A stretch of DNA of 45,570 nucleotides from Synergistaceae bacterium (GCA_017443945.1 JAFSXS010000009.1:1-45570); one strand, 5' to 3'; counted from the stretch's first letter, positions 25,257-34,569 are shown. The notes: a model not told the origin generated them from the sequence alone. Numbers and translations are program-made.

Positions 25257-27065
25257 TTATTCTTGAGCCGTTATAAGAATCTGGAAGCGCGATTTTTTCA
25301 CACTGAATCGTGCAAATAATGAGTCTATAAATTTCATGATAGTTTTTGTGTCAATGCCCATTTCGATATATATTCCGTCTCGTATTTGTTTGGGATTCTG
25401 CAAAAGTTTTGAGTCAGCCGAGATATAAATTTTCTTGTCCTCCGTGAATGAATAACCTTTTTTCGCAATTTTCGCAAGTATAGTAGGCTTATCTTTGTCT
25501 AGCAGCTTCACGACTTCTAACAGCATTGAGGCATAATTATTTTGCTTGTAAATCTTATTGTCAAACATGAACGAGTCTAAATCTTTGCCTGTAACTTTTT
25601 CCGGAGCATTTGACAACGAGACTTTGATTATTTTTTCGGCTGCCTCCATTTTTTCAGGGCTGAATCTGCGGACTAAAATATTTGCGAGTCTCCGGCCCCG
25701 TTCTGTTATTTCTTTGACTGTCCAAGAGGTTTTATTAATCACGTCAGAATTTAATATTACAGCTTTTGAGCGCGATAAAATAATTTTTTTGTCGAGAAAG
25801 TTTTTATTTGCGAGTTCCAGATTATAGCCTGTCATTGTGAGATTGCCTAAAGTGTGGAGATATAATTTATGTTCAATGCTTGATATAACGCTCTGCCATT
25901 CAGGAGTCAGACTTTGCGGCATGATGTGTTCTATCGTTAAATTGTCGGTGCATAAAATTTCGCTTGAGTCGCCGTTTTCTATTTCCGTGAGCAAAAATTT
26001 GCATAGATTACTATCTAATAAATATATATCACTGGTCATTAACGCATTTGCAAACGTTGAGTCATCAGGAAGAACGAGCGATTTATTTATTGACTCGTAA
26101 TAATTTTGCTTGTTCGCACGGCCATAGAGGGAAGCTAATTTATTATCGGGCAATTTGCAAATGATTCGGCGAATGACATAACAGAATATTAATTTTACTG
26201 TCTTAATGAGGGTCTGAGAGTCAATAATTTGATTCTCATAGTCATTAAAAACGTGCAGTAAAAACGGGTAACAAGATATTTGCTTGAGAGTCCGCAAAAT
26301 TTCTAAATATTTCATGACTTCGGGCGGATAATTGCTGTCAGAGTCTTTATTTGTGAACACTTTATAAATTTCTGACAAGTGCGCTAATTCGTTGAGGAAA
26401 TCAGAACGCGATAAATTTTTTGACTCGAATATTTTGACTAATTGCTTGTATAAATTTTCCCCGCTGACTTCATTTGACGTAATGAAAGTTATATAATGCG
26501 CGAAAAAAATATTTATGTCTGTCTGACTGTTAATTTTCTGCCAAACGCTTAATAATTCCTGCTGTTCGTCGATTAACAAAAAATTTCGTATTAAGTCAGC
26601 TTGTGAGAGATTCTGTCCCGTTGAGTTAATGCTCTCAAAAATTGCGTGGCGGTCGTCATTGCTGTCGAGTTCGATTTTTACGATTCTGATGAGATTCAGT
26701 GCTGCTAAAATTTTATCGGGCGAAATTTCTTGATTTATCCATTCTTGAACGCGTGTAAGACAAATTTTATAATTCTTGCTGGTGCTGGTGTCATTTATAT
26801 TATTTGCGCAGTCATTAAGGGCCTTCACGAAAATTTTTATAGTCTCGAGTCGTTGATGGCCGTCGATAATTATATATTCATTTTCGCTGGTCTTAGCAAA
26901 TATCATAGTGCCGAAAAAGTGTTCAGTGCCTGACGCGATAATTTTTGCGATGTCATCAAGAAGGCGCGCGCATTGTTCCTCGTTCCAAATGTAATTACGG
27001 TGATAAATAGGGACGCTGAAATTTGCATTATTAATTTCTGTGATTGTTATTGAGTCTGCTTTCAT
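25257..27065 (-). CDS. DUF262/DUF1524 (GmrSD-like) nuclease, second of tandem pair
   Basis: The N-terminal DUF262 (GmrS-like, ParB-type NTPase) region has VPIYHRNYIWNEEQC (18-32) and DGHQRLETI (68-76); FESINSTGQNLSQADLIRN follows near 143. The DUF1524 (GmrD-like, HNH-type) region has TIEHIMPQ (377-384) and HTLGNLTMTGYN (404-415), with the His and Asn residues of the nuclease motif kept. A C-terminal module of about 95 residues, shared with the upstream gene, is not recognised. Relatives cut modified or phosphorothioated phage DNA. Unlike its partner, both N-terminal motifs carry His in place of Gln (YHRNY, DGHQR), so nucleotide handling may differ. Its ATG is 3 bp after the upstream stop, with no clear ribosome site. 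Total 602 residues. Confidence 0.85.
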   Translation of the reverse strand: MKADSITITEINNANFSVPIYHRNYIWNEEQCARLLDDIAKIIASGTEHFFGTMIFAKTSENEYIIIDGHQRLETIKIFVKALNDCANNINDTSTSKNYKICLTRVQEWINQEISPDKILAALNLIRIVKIELDSNDDRHAIFESINSTGQNLSQADLIRNFLLIDEQQELLSVWQKINSQTDINIFFAHYITFITSNEVSGENLYKQLVKIFESKNLSRSDFLNELAHLSEIYKVFTNKDSDSNYPPEVMKYLEILRTLKQISCYPFLLHVFNDYENQIIDSQTLIKTVKLIFCYVIRRIICKLPDNKLASLYGRANKQNYYESINKSLVLPDDSTFANALMTSDIYLLDSNLCKFLLTEIENGDSSEILCTDNLTIEHIMPQSLTPEWQSVISSIEHKLYLHTLGNLTMTGYNLELANKNFLDKKIILSRSKAVILNSDVINKTSWTVKEITERGRRLANILVRRFSPEKMEAAEKIIKVSLSNAPEKVTGKDLDSFMFDNKIYKQNNYASMLLEVVKLLDKDKPTILAKIAKKGYSFTEDKKIYISADSKLLQNPKQIRDGIYIEMGIDTKTIMKFIDSLFARFSVKKSRFQILITAQE

Positions 27066-27068
27066 GTT

Positions 27069-29180
27069 TTATCGGGAAATATTGCCGGTCTTTACGAAAA
27101 TATAAAATCGTGATTTACTGACATTATAGCGTTTAAATAGTGAGGCGATAAATTTCATTGTACTTTCTGCGCTTAAACCTGTATCAATAAATATTTTGTC
27201 TCGTATTTCCTTAGGGTTCGTCATAGAGTCAGAGCCGTATTTGATATAAATTTTTTCTCCTGATGTAAACGAATAATTTTTGCGCGCAAGTTCTTCAAGT
27301 ATGGCGGAATTTTGTTCGTCTAAGAGCTTTACTACATCAACGAGCATATATGCAAAAGTGTTCTGCTTATATTCTTCACCGTCAAACACGAAAGAATACA
27401 AATTTTGCTTTGTTGCCATGCTTGAATCGTCATCAAGAGTAATTTTTGTGAGGTAGTCAAATTTTATATCAGGATCGTTAATTTTCTCCGTCTTGAATAA
27501 TTGCATAACTATTTTTGCGAGTCTTTCTGCGCGTGATTTAATCTCGTTTACTGTCCATGAAGATTTATTTGTAACGTCAGAATTTAATTTTACGGCTTTA
27601 GTAGGGTTATCTTCACTTGTAAGCAGCTTTATTTTTTCCGCAAAACTTTTATTTGAGAGTTCCGAATTATAGCCGGTTATAGTGAGATTTCCGAGAGTGT
27701 GCAAAAATTTATCATGGTCTTCACTTGAAATAACGCGCCTCCATTCGGGAGAAAGATTTTGCGGCATAATATGTTCTATTGTCATATCATCGAAATTAAG
27801 AACTTCTTTAGAGCCGCCGTTTTCTATTTCGCGCAGAATAAATTTGCAAAGTGCGTTGCTGCTTCTACTGTATAAATCTTGATTCAGCAAAGAATCTCTA
27901 AATTTTTCATCACTGGGCATAGCGTCATTTGAGGATTGAATCGAGATAAATTTATTTATTGATTCATAATATTTTTGCTTGTTTCCCTGAATCTTGAACG
28001 CACGAGAATATAAAGCCGCGAAAAATCCCCGTAATGAATTGCTCGGAATCTTACAGACCAGCCGCCGCAAAATATAGCTGAATATAAATTTTACAGTTTT
28101 CGAGAGAGTCTCAGCGTCAATAATTTTTTTCTCGTAATCATCAAAAACGTGCAGCAAAAACGGGTAACAAGTAGTCTGCTTGAGAAATCTTAAATCATCA
28201 AGACATTTCATGACATCAGCCGGATATTTTTTCTTAGAGTCTTTATTCACAAATGCGCTGTAGATGCCTGACAAATTTTTTAGTTCTGCGAGTATTCCAA
28301 AACGTGTTAAATTTTTCTCGTCAAATAAATCTACAAACCGGCGGTATAAAATTTTCTTGTTGATTTCTTTTGCAGCCGAACCGCTTATAAACGTTATATA
28401 GTGCATGAAAAAATTATTTATGTCCTCGTCGGACTCGTCAGCGTTTAAATTGTGCTCGATTACCTGCCAGTTGTTAAATAAAATTTTCTGATTGCCGGGA
28501 GATTCCTTCATGAGCAAAAAATTTCGTATTAAATCAGCATTAGAGAGATTCAGCCCCGTTGAATTAAGACTCTCAAAAATTGCCTGCTGGTCGTCATCTC
28601 TGCCCATTTCTATAGCTACAACTTTGAGTTTCTTAACCGCAGCTAAAATTTTCGAGGGGAAATAATTACTATTAAGCCATTCTTGAACGCGTGCCAAACA
28701 AATTTGGTAATTCTTAAATATTCGCCCTGACTCGTTAATAATTTCGTGTTTATCGTCAAGTAAAGCCTCGAACTGTTCAAAATCTGAATTTGAAGACAGC
28801 AGCTTGATTCTATAATTCGGGCAATAACGGTTAAATAACATATCATTTATTTCGTAGCAAATGCTTTCGTCGCCGTTTTCTTTTCCTGAATCGTACAGAG
28901 CCTTCAAGAGGAGCATTATAGTTGTAATTCTCTGCTGGCCGTCGATTATTATATATTCAGTATCGATATTTTCGCTGCGTTCGCTTGAATTTAAATTTAC
29001 GTACACCATTGTCCCGAAAAAGTGTTCGCGTTCTGAAGTCATAATTTTTTCGATGTCATCAAGCAGCATTTTGCACTGTTCTTCGTTCCAGCTGTAATTG
29101 CGCTGATAAACCGGAATCCGTAAAAGTATTTTATTGCGGTTTATTATACCTGTAACGAGTCCATTTTCGTGAGCTTCCAT
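27069..29180 (-). CDS. DUF262/DUF1524 (GmrSD-like) nuclease, first of tandem pair
   Basis: This is a 703-residue paralogue of the next gene, with canonical motifs: IPVYQRNYSWNEEQC (22-36), DGQQRITTI (80-88), FESLNSTGLNLSNADLIRN near 202, TIEHIMPQNL (467-476) and HTLGNLTITGYN (494-505). It is about 100 residues longer, mainly from an insert at about 100-160 and extra sequence near 380-440. By similarity to GmrSD and SspE-type enzymes it should couple NTP binding to DNA cleavage in phage defence. The start at 29180 follows GGGAGAAAATTTTTTAC; extending to 29273 would add a hydrophobic tail without a ribosome site. The two genes form an isolated two-gene unit between housekeeping operons. Confidence 0.87.
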   Translation of the reverse strand: MEAHENGLVTGIINRNKILLRIPVYQRNYSWNEEQCKMLLDDIEKIMTSEREHFFGTMVYVNLNSSERSENIDTEYIIIDGQQRITTIMLLLKALYDSGKENGDESICYEINDMLFNRYCPNYRIKLLSSNSDFEQFEALLDDKHEIINESGRIFKNYQICLARVQEWLNSNYFPSKILAAVKKLKVVAIEMGRDDDQQAIFESLNSTGLNLSNADLIRNFLLMKESPGNQKILFNNWQVIEHNLNADESDEDINNFFMHYITFISGSAAKEINKKILYRRFVDLFDEKNLTRFGILAELKNLSGIYSAFVNKDSKKKYPADVMKCLDDLRFLKQTTCYPFLLHVFDDYEKKIIDAETLSKTVKFIFSYILRRLVCKIPSNSLRGFFAALYSRAFKIQGNKQKYYESINKFISIQSSNDAMPSDEKFRDSLLNQDLYSRSSNALCKFILREIENGGSKEVLNFDDMTIEHIMPQNLSPEWRRVISSEDHDKFLHTLGNLTITGYNSELSNKSFAEKIKLLTSEDNPTKAVKLNSDVTNKSSWTVNEIKSRAERLAKIVMQLFKTEKINDPDIKFDYLTKITLDDDSSMATKQNLYSFVFDGEEYKQNTFAYMLVDVVKLLDEQNSAILEELARKNYSFTSGEKIYIKYGSDSMTNPKEIRDKIFIDTGLSAESTMKFIASLFKRYNVSKSRFYIFVKTGNISR

Positions 29181-29556
29181 GTAAAAAATTTTCTCCCGTG
29201 ATTTATTATTTATATATGCGGTTAGGATTATAGCAAAAAATTTTATGATTATTATCAATATTCTACAGAACATACAAAAAATTTATCGCCCCATTTAAAC
29301 ACGTCTGAAATAATTTGCGGCTCGAACATGCAAAATTTTTTATTATGAGTCTATGAATCATCGCGAAACTTTTTTTAACTGACTCATAAAACTTTATAGC
29401 CATTAAATAAAATTAATATTCTTGTAGTTGCAAATGTAGTTGTAAAATATCTATCCGTGAAATAAATTTTATCGTGAAGTGAATTACTCTTGCTGACTCA
29501 TTATAGCACAAAAAATTTGCCTCCCATCATACAACGAGAGGCCGATAAATTATTTA
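29181..29556. other. AT-rich upstream region of the GmrSD-like pair
   Basis: No gene seen. It contains a 9-bp inverted repeat (TTATGAGTC at 29343-29351 and GACTCATAA at 29381-29389, 29 nt apart with a T-run between), a tandem 12-mer direct repeat (TGTAGTTGCAAA/TGTAGTTGTAAA, 29423-29446), and the lysC terminator at its right end. The repeats may be regulator binding sites; no clear promoter was picked out. Confidence 0.45.
29508..29542 (-). terminator. Terminator of the DAP/lysine operon
   Basis: On the minus strand GCCTCTC (29542-29536) pairs with GGGAGGC (29525-29519) with one wobble around a 10-nt loop, followed by AAATTTTTT. It lies 15 bp after the lysC stop. Confidence 0.75.
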
Positions 29557-30864
29557 TTATTCTATCATTGACTTATAGAGCGCGTTAATTGCCTTCTTGT
29601 AGTCTGAGTCATCGATTCCTACAATAATATTTAACTCGTCGGAACCTTGATCGATCATTCTTATATTTATTCCCGCATTTGCAAGAGACGCAAAAATTTT
29701 CGCCGCAATCCCTTTAACGCCTGCCATACCTTCACCGACAATTGCAACAGCCGCTAAATTTTTCTCGATCGTGATAAAATCGGGTGCAAGTTCATTCTTA
29801 ATTTCGCGCAGAATCTCATCACGCTTTGAGTCAAATAAATCACTGCTCACTATTACAGAAATCGTGTCTATTCCCGTCGGACAATGTTCAAAGGGTACGC
29901 CGTTTTTCGCGAAAATGTACAATAATTTTGCGCCGAATCCTGTTTCACCGTTCATCATACTTTTTTCGACTCTTATGCTGCAAAATCCTTTACGGCCTGC
30001 AATTCCTGTAACGGGTCTGCGAGTCATATCTTTTGGAAGTGAAGCAGCTATTAACGTGCCTTTGTCATCGGGTTTATTTGTGTTGCGGATATTTATGGGG
30101 ATTCCTGCCTGCCTTACGGGAAAAACTGCGTCTTCATGCAAAACGCTTGCTCCCATGTAACTTAATTCGCGCAATTCAGTATATGTAATATAATCAATTA
30201 CCCGCGGATTATTTACGATTCTGGGATCTGCGCTCAACATTCCTGAAACGTCCGTCCAATTTTCGTATAAATCAGCCTTTACCGCACGAGCAACAATCGA
30301 GCCCGTAATATCAGAACCTCCGCGCGAAAAAGTTTTTATACTTCCGTCGGGCATACTCCCATAAAAGCCGGGAATAACTGCGCACTTGAGAGACTTTAAT
30401 TTTTCGCCCATAACGTAAAAAGTTTTTGACTCATCAAGAAGGCCGGACTCGTTGAAGAAAATTACTTCAGAAGCGTCCACGAACTCCCAGCCAAGAAAAC
30501 GCGCAATAATCTTCGAGTTAATATATTCTCCCCGGCTCGCAAGATAATCACGGCTTGAAATATTTTGCTTGATTGCGTTAATTTCCGAGTCAATGTCAAA
30601 ATTTATCGCTAAGTCTTTAATAATTGCTGCGTAACGTTCTGAAATCTGCGATAAAGTCCCGTTAAAGTCTTCAGAGTTCATAAATTGCGAATGAGCTTTA
30701 TACAACAAGTCCGTAATCTTTATATCGTCCGTGAATCTTTTGCCGGGGGCAGAAGCTACGACATAACGCCGTGCAGGGTCATTTTTTATGATTGCAGCGA
30801 CTTTCTTAATTTGTGAAGCGTCCGCTAATGAAGTCCCGCCGAATTTTGCTGTAATAGTATTCAA
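29557..30864 (-). CDS. lysC: Aspartate kinase
   Basis: It phosphorylates aspartate, the first step toward DAP, lysine, threonine and methionine. The N-terminal KFGGTS motif (residues 7-12) is the kinase signature; SRGGSDITGSIVARAV and WTDVSGMLSADPR are typical substrate and nucleotide regions. The C-terminal part, from about residue 300, holds two ACT-like regulatory folds (VAIVGEGMAGVKGIAAKIFA; IRMIDQGSDELNIIVGID), so feedback inhibition is likely. It has 435 residues. The start is TTG at 30864, 2 bp after the upstream stop, forced by the closeness of KFGGTS. It is the last gene of the operon. Confidence 0.93.
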   Translation of the reverse strand: MNTITAKFGGTSLADASQIKKVAAIIKNDPARRYVVASAPGKRFTDDIKITDLLYKAHSQFMNSEDFNGTLSQISERYAAIIKDLAINFDIDSEINAIKQNISSRDYLASRGEYINSKIIARFLGWEFVDASEVIFFNESGLLDESKTFYVMGEKLKSLKCAVIPGFYGSMPDGSIKTFSRGGSDITGSIVARAVKADLYENWTDVSGMLSADPRIVNNPRVIDYITYTELRELSYMGASVLHEDAVFPVRQAGIPINIRNTNKPDDKGTLIAASLPKDMTRRPVTGIAGRKGFCSIRVEKSMMNGETGFGAKLLYIFAKNGVPFEHCPTGIDTISVIVSSDLFDSKRDEILREIKNELAPDFITIEKNLAAVAIVGEGMAGVKGIAAKIFASLANAGINIRMIDQGSDELNIIVGIDDSDYKKAINALYKSMIE

Positions 30865-30866
30865 GT

Positions 30867-32009
30867 TTAAATCAGTCCCATATTAAAATTTGTTACGACG
30901 GCTGAATGTATTGCCGAAGCTGTTATTATTGCGTCATCTTTGGGCAAAAATTTATCACTGTGCAAAGGATAATCAGACTCTGCGCCAATGTGATAAAAGC
31001 AGCCCGTTTTTGCCATGATGAAACATCCGAAATCTTCGCTTATCATTGTAGGAGACTCAATAATTTTCACGTGTTCAGAGCCTAGAGTCTCACGAGCAAT
31101 TTTTTCAACGAAAGAATTTAATTTGTCATTGTCATTAATTACACCGGGGGCACTGCTTATAATTTCGCATTCAGATTTTGCGCCGAACTTGGCCGGAATT
31201 TCCTGCGACAATTTTTTTACTTCATCGCACATTTTTTCGCGCTGGTCTACTCCGAACGTGCGGACGATTCCGAGTAATTCTGCCTCACCTGCTAAAATAT
31301 TTCTGACTGTACCAGACTCAAATTTCCCGACTGTTACGACATGGCCGGGCTGATTCATCTTCAATAGCTCAATAACTAAATGCGAGGCTGCTTCTATTGC
31401 GTCAATGCCTTTATCTCTCTGCGCACCGTGAGAGCTTTTGCCGATAACATTAATATTAAACATTCCCGACGACGCGTAAAAATTTCCGTATTTAATGCCA
31501 ATATCGCCAGCCTTCAAAGCCGGATCAACGTGAGCACCGAAAACTGCATCAACATTTTCAAGCGCGCCTAAATCAATCATTCGCTGAGCTCCGCCGTCGC
31601 CTTCTTCATCAGGTTGAAATAAAAACGTTACTGAACCAGATAAATTTTCGCGATTACGAGCTAATATCATTGCAGCACCTAATACGCCCGTCATATGAAC
31701 ATCATGACCGCATGCGTGCATAAATCCCGGATTCTGTGAGGCAAATTCGCAATTAGTTGACTCATTTATCGGAAGTGCGTCAATGTCAGTTCTTAACGCT
31801 GAATTTTTACCGGGGTGAACGCCTTCAAGTTTTGCAATTATTCCCGTGTTTAATACGCGTTTATGAGTTATTCCGGCTTCGTCTAAATAATGCTCGATTA
31901 AATCAGCCGTCTTAAATTCATGATTGCCTATTTCGGGAATCTTGTGAAATTCTTTGCGGATACCGAGTAATTTTGCCCGTAAATTTTCTGCTTCCTGTAA
32001 AAAATTCAT
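30867..32009 (-). CDS. dapL: M20-family amidohydrolase, probable N-acetyldiaminopimelate deacetylase
   Basis: This is a two-domain zinc hydrolase of 380 residues. Metal-binding motifs are visible: ACGHDVHMTGVLGAA near residue 98, QPDEEGDGGAQRMID near 132 with the catalytic Glu pair, GAHVDP near 158, and a late His in GCFYHIGAE. The sequence alone fits several M20D enzymes (hippurate hydrolase, IAA-amino acid hydrolase, YkuR). The position directly after dapH makes N-acetyl-L,L-diaminopimelate deacetylase the best call: it removes the acetyl group that DapH adds. The symbol dapL follows the B. subtilis use for this enzyme, not the aminotransferase of the same name. Confidence 0.85.
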   Translation of the reverse strand: MNFLQEAENLRAKLLGIRKEFHKIPEIGNHEFKTADLIEHYLDEAGITHKRVLNTGIIAKLEGVHPGKNSALRTDIDALPINESTNCEFASQNPGFMHACGHDVHMTGVLGAAMILARNRENLSGSVTFLFQPDEEGDGGAQRMIDLGALENVDAVFGAHVDPALKAGDIGIKYGNFYASSGMFNINVIGKSSHGAQRDKGIDAIEAASHLVIELLKMNQPGHVVTVGKFESGTVRNILAGEAELLGIVRTFGVDQREKMCDEVKKLSQEIPAKFGAKSECEIISSAPGVINDNDKLNSFVEKIARETLGSEHVKIIESPTMISEDFGCFIMAKTGCFYHIGAESDYPLHSDKFLPKDDAIITASAIHSAVVTNFNMGLI

Positions 32010-32012
32010 GAT

Positions 32013-32711
32013 TCAAATTTTCCTTAGTGAAGGCTCTAATGCAGTCTTGAGAGTCGTGTTAGAGTCTTTATCCTTTATTATTTTTGCAGGACAACCGGCG
32101 ACGACTTTATTTGCGGGTACATCTTCAATTACTACAGCTCCGGCAGCAATAACGGCATTTTCTCCGACGTGAACGCCCTCGATTACAACAGCATTTGCAC
32201 CGATTAAAACATTATCGTCAATTATTACGGGTTTTGCGCTTGCCGGTTCGATAACGCCTGCGAGTACTGCACCTGCTCCGACGTGGCAATTTTTCCCGAC
32301 TGTTGCGCGTCCTCCGAGTACAGCTCCCATATCAATCATTGTGTTGTCGCCGATAACTGCACCGATGTTGATAATTGCTCCCATCATGATGACGGCGTTT
32401 TTTCCGATTGAGACATTATCGCGGATTATTGCGCCTGGTTCTATGCGGGCCTGAATATTTTTCATGTCTAATAATGGGATTGCGCTGTTTCTTGCTTGAT
32501 TCTCGATTACAATATCAGAAATTTTTGACTCATTTGCTTTAATGACCGGCTCAAGTTCTGACCAGTCCCCGAAAATAATTTTATCGCCAGTCCCGAAAAT
32601 TTTTGCGTTAGTGTGTGAGAAATCGATATTTTCATTCTCGCGCAAATAGATTTTAACGGGAGTAACCTTTTTAGAGTCGGCGATGAATTTAATAATTTCT
32701 TGTGCGTCCAT
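32013..32711 (-). CDS. dapH: Tetrahydrodipicolinate N-acetyltransferase
   Basis: It acetylates tetrahydrodipicolinate in the N-acetyl branch of DAP synthesis. The N-terminal 80 residues are the DapH-specific domain; residues 85-215 form a left-handed beta-helix of hexapeptide repeats ([20 protein letters not shown], then [31 protein letters not shown]), and [16 protein letters not shown] closes it. Length 232 residues matches DapH and not the longer DapD succinyl enzymes. An AGGTGA ribosome site precedes the ATG. The 150-bp gap to dapB contains the second GC-rich repeat. Confidence 0.95.
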   Translation of the reverse strand: MDAQEIIKFIADSKKVTPVKIYLRENENIDFSHTNAKIFGTGDKIIFGDWSELEPVIKANESKISDIVIENQARNSAIPLLDMKNIQARIEPGAIIRDNVSIGKNAVIMMGAIINIGAVIGDNTMIDMGAVLGGRATVGKNCHVGAGAVLAGVIEPASAKPVIIDDNVLIGANAVVIEGVHVGENAVIAAGAVVIEDVPANKVVAGCPAKIIKDKDSNTTLKTALEPSLRKI

Positions 32712-32788
32712 AAATTAATCACCTGCTAGAAAATTTTTTAATTTCTTGTGAGTCCCCATTAATGGCGGGAAAAAATTTTTTGTGATTC

Positions 32789-32841
32789 CGTATGCGGGGA
32801 CCCCAGAGCCCTCCCCGCACCCCCCCGCCCAGGAGTCGCGC
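32789..32841 (+). repeat. GC-rich structured repeat, copy 2
   Basis: GCGGGGA (32794-32800) pairs with TCCCCGC (32812-32818) around the loop CCCCAGAGCCC, followed by a C-rich run and GCCCAGGAGTCGCGC. Compared with copy 1 at 12709-12768, the stem bases differ but still pair, while the loop and right end are nearly identical. It lies between dapB and dapH, so it is part of the operon mRNA as the complementary strand. Confidence 0.75.
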
Positions 32842-32861
32842 GTTCAAAGTTTGCTGAACAA

Positions 32862-33593
32862 TCATGAGATAAAATCTTTCATGCCGTAAAAGCCTGCTGA
32901 CTGACTCACAAGCCATTTTGCCGCCGATAATGCACCGTTTGCAAATAATGCCCTGTTCTTAGCGTCGTGCTTTAACGTTATAGTCTCGAGTCCGTTCGAG
33001 AAAATTATTTCATGAGTCCCGACTTCAGAGCCATATCTTAATGAATGAATGCCGATCTCGTTTTTATCGCGTTTTCCGTTAGAGTGCCTGCCGATATTAA
33101 ATGTGCTGTCCGGTTTGGAGTCTTTGATTCTTTGAGCGAGCATTAAAGCTGTACCGCTGGGAACGTCTAATTTCTGATTATGATGAGCTTCAATTAACTC
33201 AATATCGCAATCAGTAAAAATTTTCGCGACTCTCTCGGCCAAGTCAGCAACAAGAGCAACCCCAATTGACATATTAGGAGACATGAAGACGGGAATTTTT
33301 TTCGCGGCATCACGGATTAAATTTAATTCTTCGTCAGTGTGTCCGGTTGAAGCAATTAAAACGGGTAAATTACGACTCACGCAATATTTCACGAGTTCGG
33401 GCGCAGCTTTGTGATTCGAGAAATCTATAACGCAGTCTGCCGAGCCTTTGAAGTCTTCAAGTTTATTATATTTGCCGTCCTCATTTGTGAAAGCTACATC
33501 AACGAGAGCAGCAATATTTTCGCCTGCATTTACGGCCATGTCAGATAAAATTTTTCCCATTTTACCGCCGGCACCGTTAATAATTAATTTCAT
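32862..33593 (-). CDS. dapB: 4-hydroxy-tetrahydrodipicolinate reductase
   Basis: It reduces the DapA product with NAD(P)H. The N-terminal Rossmann motif is INGAGGKMGKIL (residues 4-15). CVIDFSNHKAAPELVKYC and ASTGHTDEEL line the cofactor site. EAHHNQKLDVPSGTALMLAQ near residue 135 is the DapB signature with catalytic His and Lys. It has 243 residues, slightly short but normal for the family. It starts 1 bp after the dapA stop and lies second in the operon. Confidence 0.95.
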   Translation of the reverse strand: MKLIINGAGGKMGKILSDMAVNAGENIAALVDVAFTNEDGKYNKLEDFKGSADCVIDFSNHKAAPELVKYCVSRNLPVLIASTGHTDEELNLIRDAAKKIPVFMSPNMSIGVALVADLAERVAKIFTDCDIELIEAHHNQKLDVPSGTALMLAQRIKDSKPDSTFNIGRHSNGKRDKNEIGIHSLRYGSEVGTHEIIFSNGLETITLKHDAKNRALFANGALSAAKWLVSQSAGFYGMKDFIS

Positions 33594-33594
33594 G

Positions 33595-34473
33595 CTAGAT
33601 TAGCCCCTGTTCCTGCATTAAAGATTTCAAGTGCTGCCAGTGAGATTCTTCCATTGGTACGAGAGGGAGTCTTAAATGATTCCCGCAGAAATTCATAGCG
33701 GCCATAGCTGCTTTAACGGGAATGGGGTTAACTTCACAGAATAAAGCATTAATCAGCGGGAGTAATTGACACTGTAATTTTGCTGCGCCTTCTACGTCGC
33801 CCGCCCAGAATTTATTACAAATTTCCATAGTTAATTTAGGAGCAGGATTCGACAGCACAGAAATAACGCCCTTGCCGCCCATTGAAAGAATCGGGACAAT
33901 TTGATCATCGTTGCCTGAATAAATGTCAAGTTTATCGCCGACTAAATGAAAAGTTTGCACGATTTTGCTGATATTTCCGTTAGCTTCCTTAATGCCTGCG
34001 ATATTTGGGTGATCTGCTAATTTTGCGTAAGTCTCAGGCTCGATATTTACTCCTGTTCTTGATGGGACGTTATATAAAATTACGGGTTTTGTTGACGCGT
34101 CTGCAATGGCAGTATACATTTTTACAAGACCGTTTTGCGTTGTCTTATTATAGTAGGGAGTAACGAGAAGTAAAGCATCTGCCCCGGCATCACAACAATA
34201 TTTTGAAAGCTGAATCGCGTATCTTGTATCGTTTGAACCTGTTGCAGCAATAATCGGACATTTTCCCGCGACTCTATCGACTGCAAATTTTACGACCTGT
34301 TTGTGTTCTGCGTCATCGAGTGTAGAGCCTTCACCGGTAGTGCCTGCAATTACAAGTGCGTTAATGCCTTGTTCGACCTGCCAATCAAGAACGCGCGCGA
34401 AAGAGTCATAATCGACTCCGTTATCATTCGTAGGAGTAATAAGAGCTGTAGCAACTCCCTTAAAAACTGTCAT
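33595..34473 (-). CDS. dapA: 4-hydroxy-tetrahydrodipicolinate synthase
   Basis: It condenses pyruvate with aspartate semialdehyde, the committed step to DAP and lysine. It is a 292-residue TIM barrel with GTTGEGSTL near residue 44, the YNVPSRTGVNI motif with catalytic Tyr near 134, and the Schiff-base Lys in GIKEANG near 161. AAAGGAGAG precedes the ATG. It is the first gene of dapA-dapB-dapH-deacetylase-lysC, with a promoter at 34704-34732 and an attenuator-like leader between. Confidence 0.95.
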   Translation of the reverse strand: MTVFKGVATALITPTNDNGVDYDSFARVLDWQVEQGINALVIAGTTGEGSTLDDAEHKQVVKFAVDRVAGKCPIIAATGSNDTRYAIQLSKYCCDAGADALLLVTPYYNKTTQNGLVKMYTAIADASTKPVILYNVPSRTGVNIEPETYAKLADHPNIAGIKEANGNISKIVQTFHLVGDKLDIYSGNDDQIVPILSMGGKGVISVLSNPAPKLTMEICNKFWAGDVEGAAKLQCQLLPLINALFCEVNPIPVKAAMAAMNFCGNHLRLPLVPMEESHWQHLKSLMQEQGLI

Positions 34474-34501
34474 GATAAAATCTCTCCTTTATGTATTGCA
34501 C

Positions 34502-34529
34502 AAAAAAACCGCCCTTATGAGTGAGCGGT
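34502..34529 (-). terminator. Attenuator terminator in the dapA leader
   Basis: On the minus strand ACCGCTC (34529-34523) pairs with GGGCGGT (34514-34508) with one wobble, followed by seven T. It sits about 30 bp before the dapA ATG and after the promoter, so it must be read through for expression. Its left arm can instead pair with TGAGCGG at 34572-34566. Confidence 0.85.
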
Positions 34530-34569
34530 CTCTATATGCGAAATATTAAAATATGCACAGTTCATCCGC

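Noticed and set aside
29181-29273. N-terminal extension of the first GmrSD-like protein
   Set aside because: It would add a hydrophobic 31-residue stretch without ribosome site; the ATG at 29180 has GGGAG at proper distance and begins just ahead of the conserved DUF262 region.
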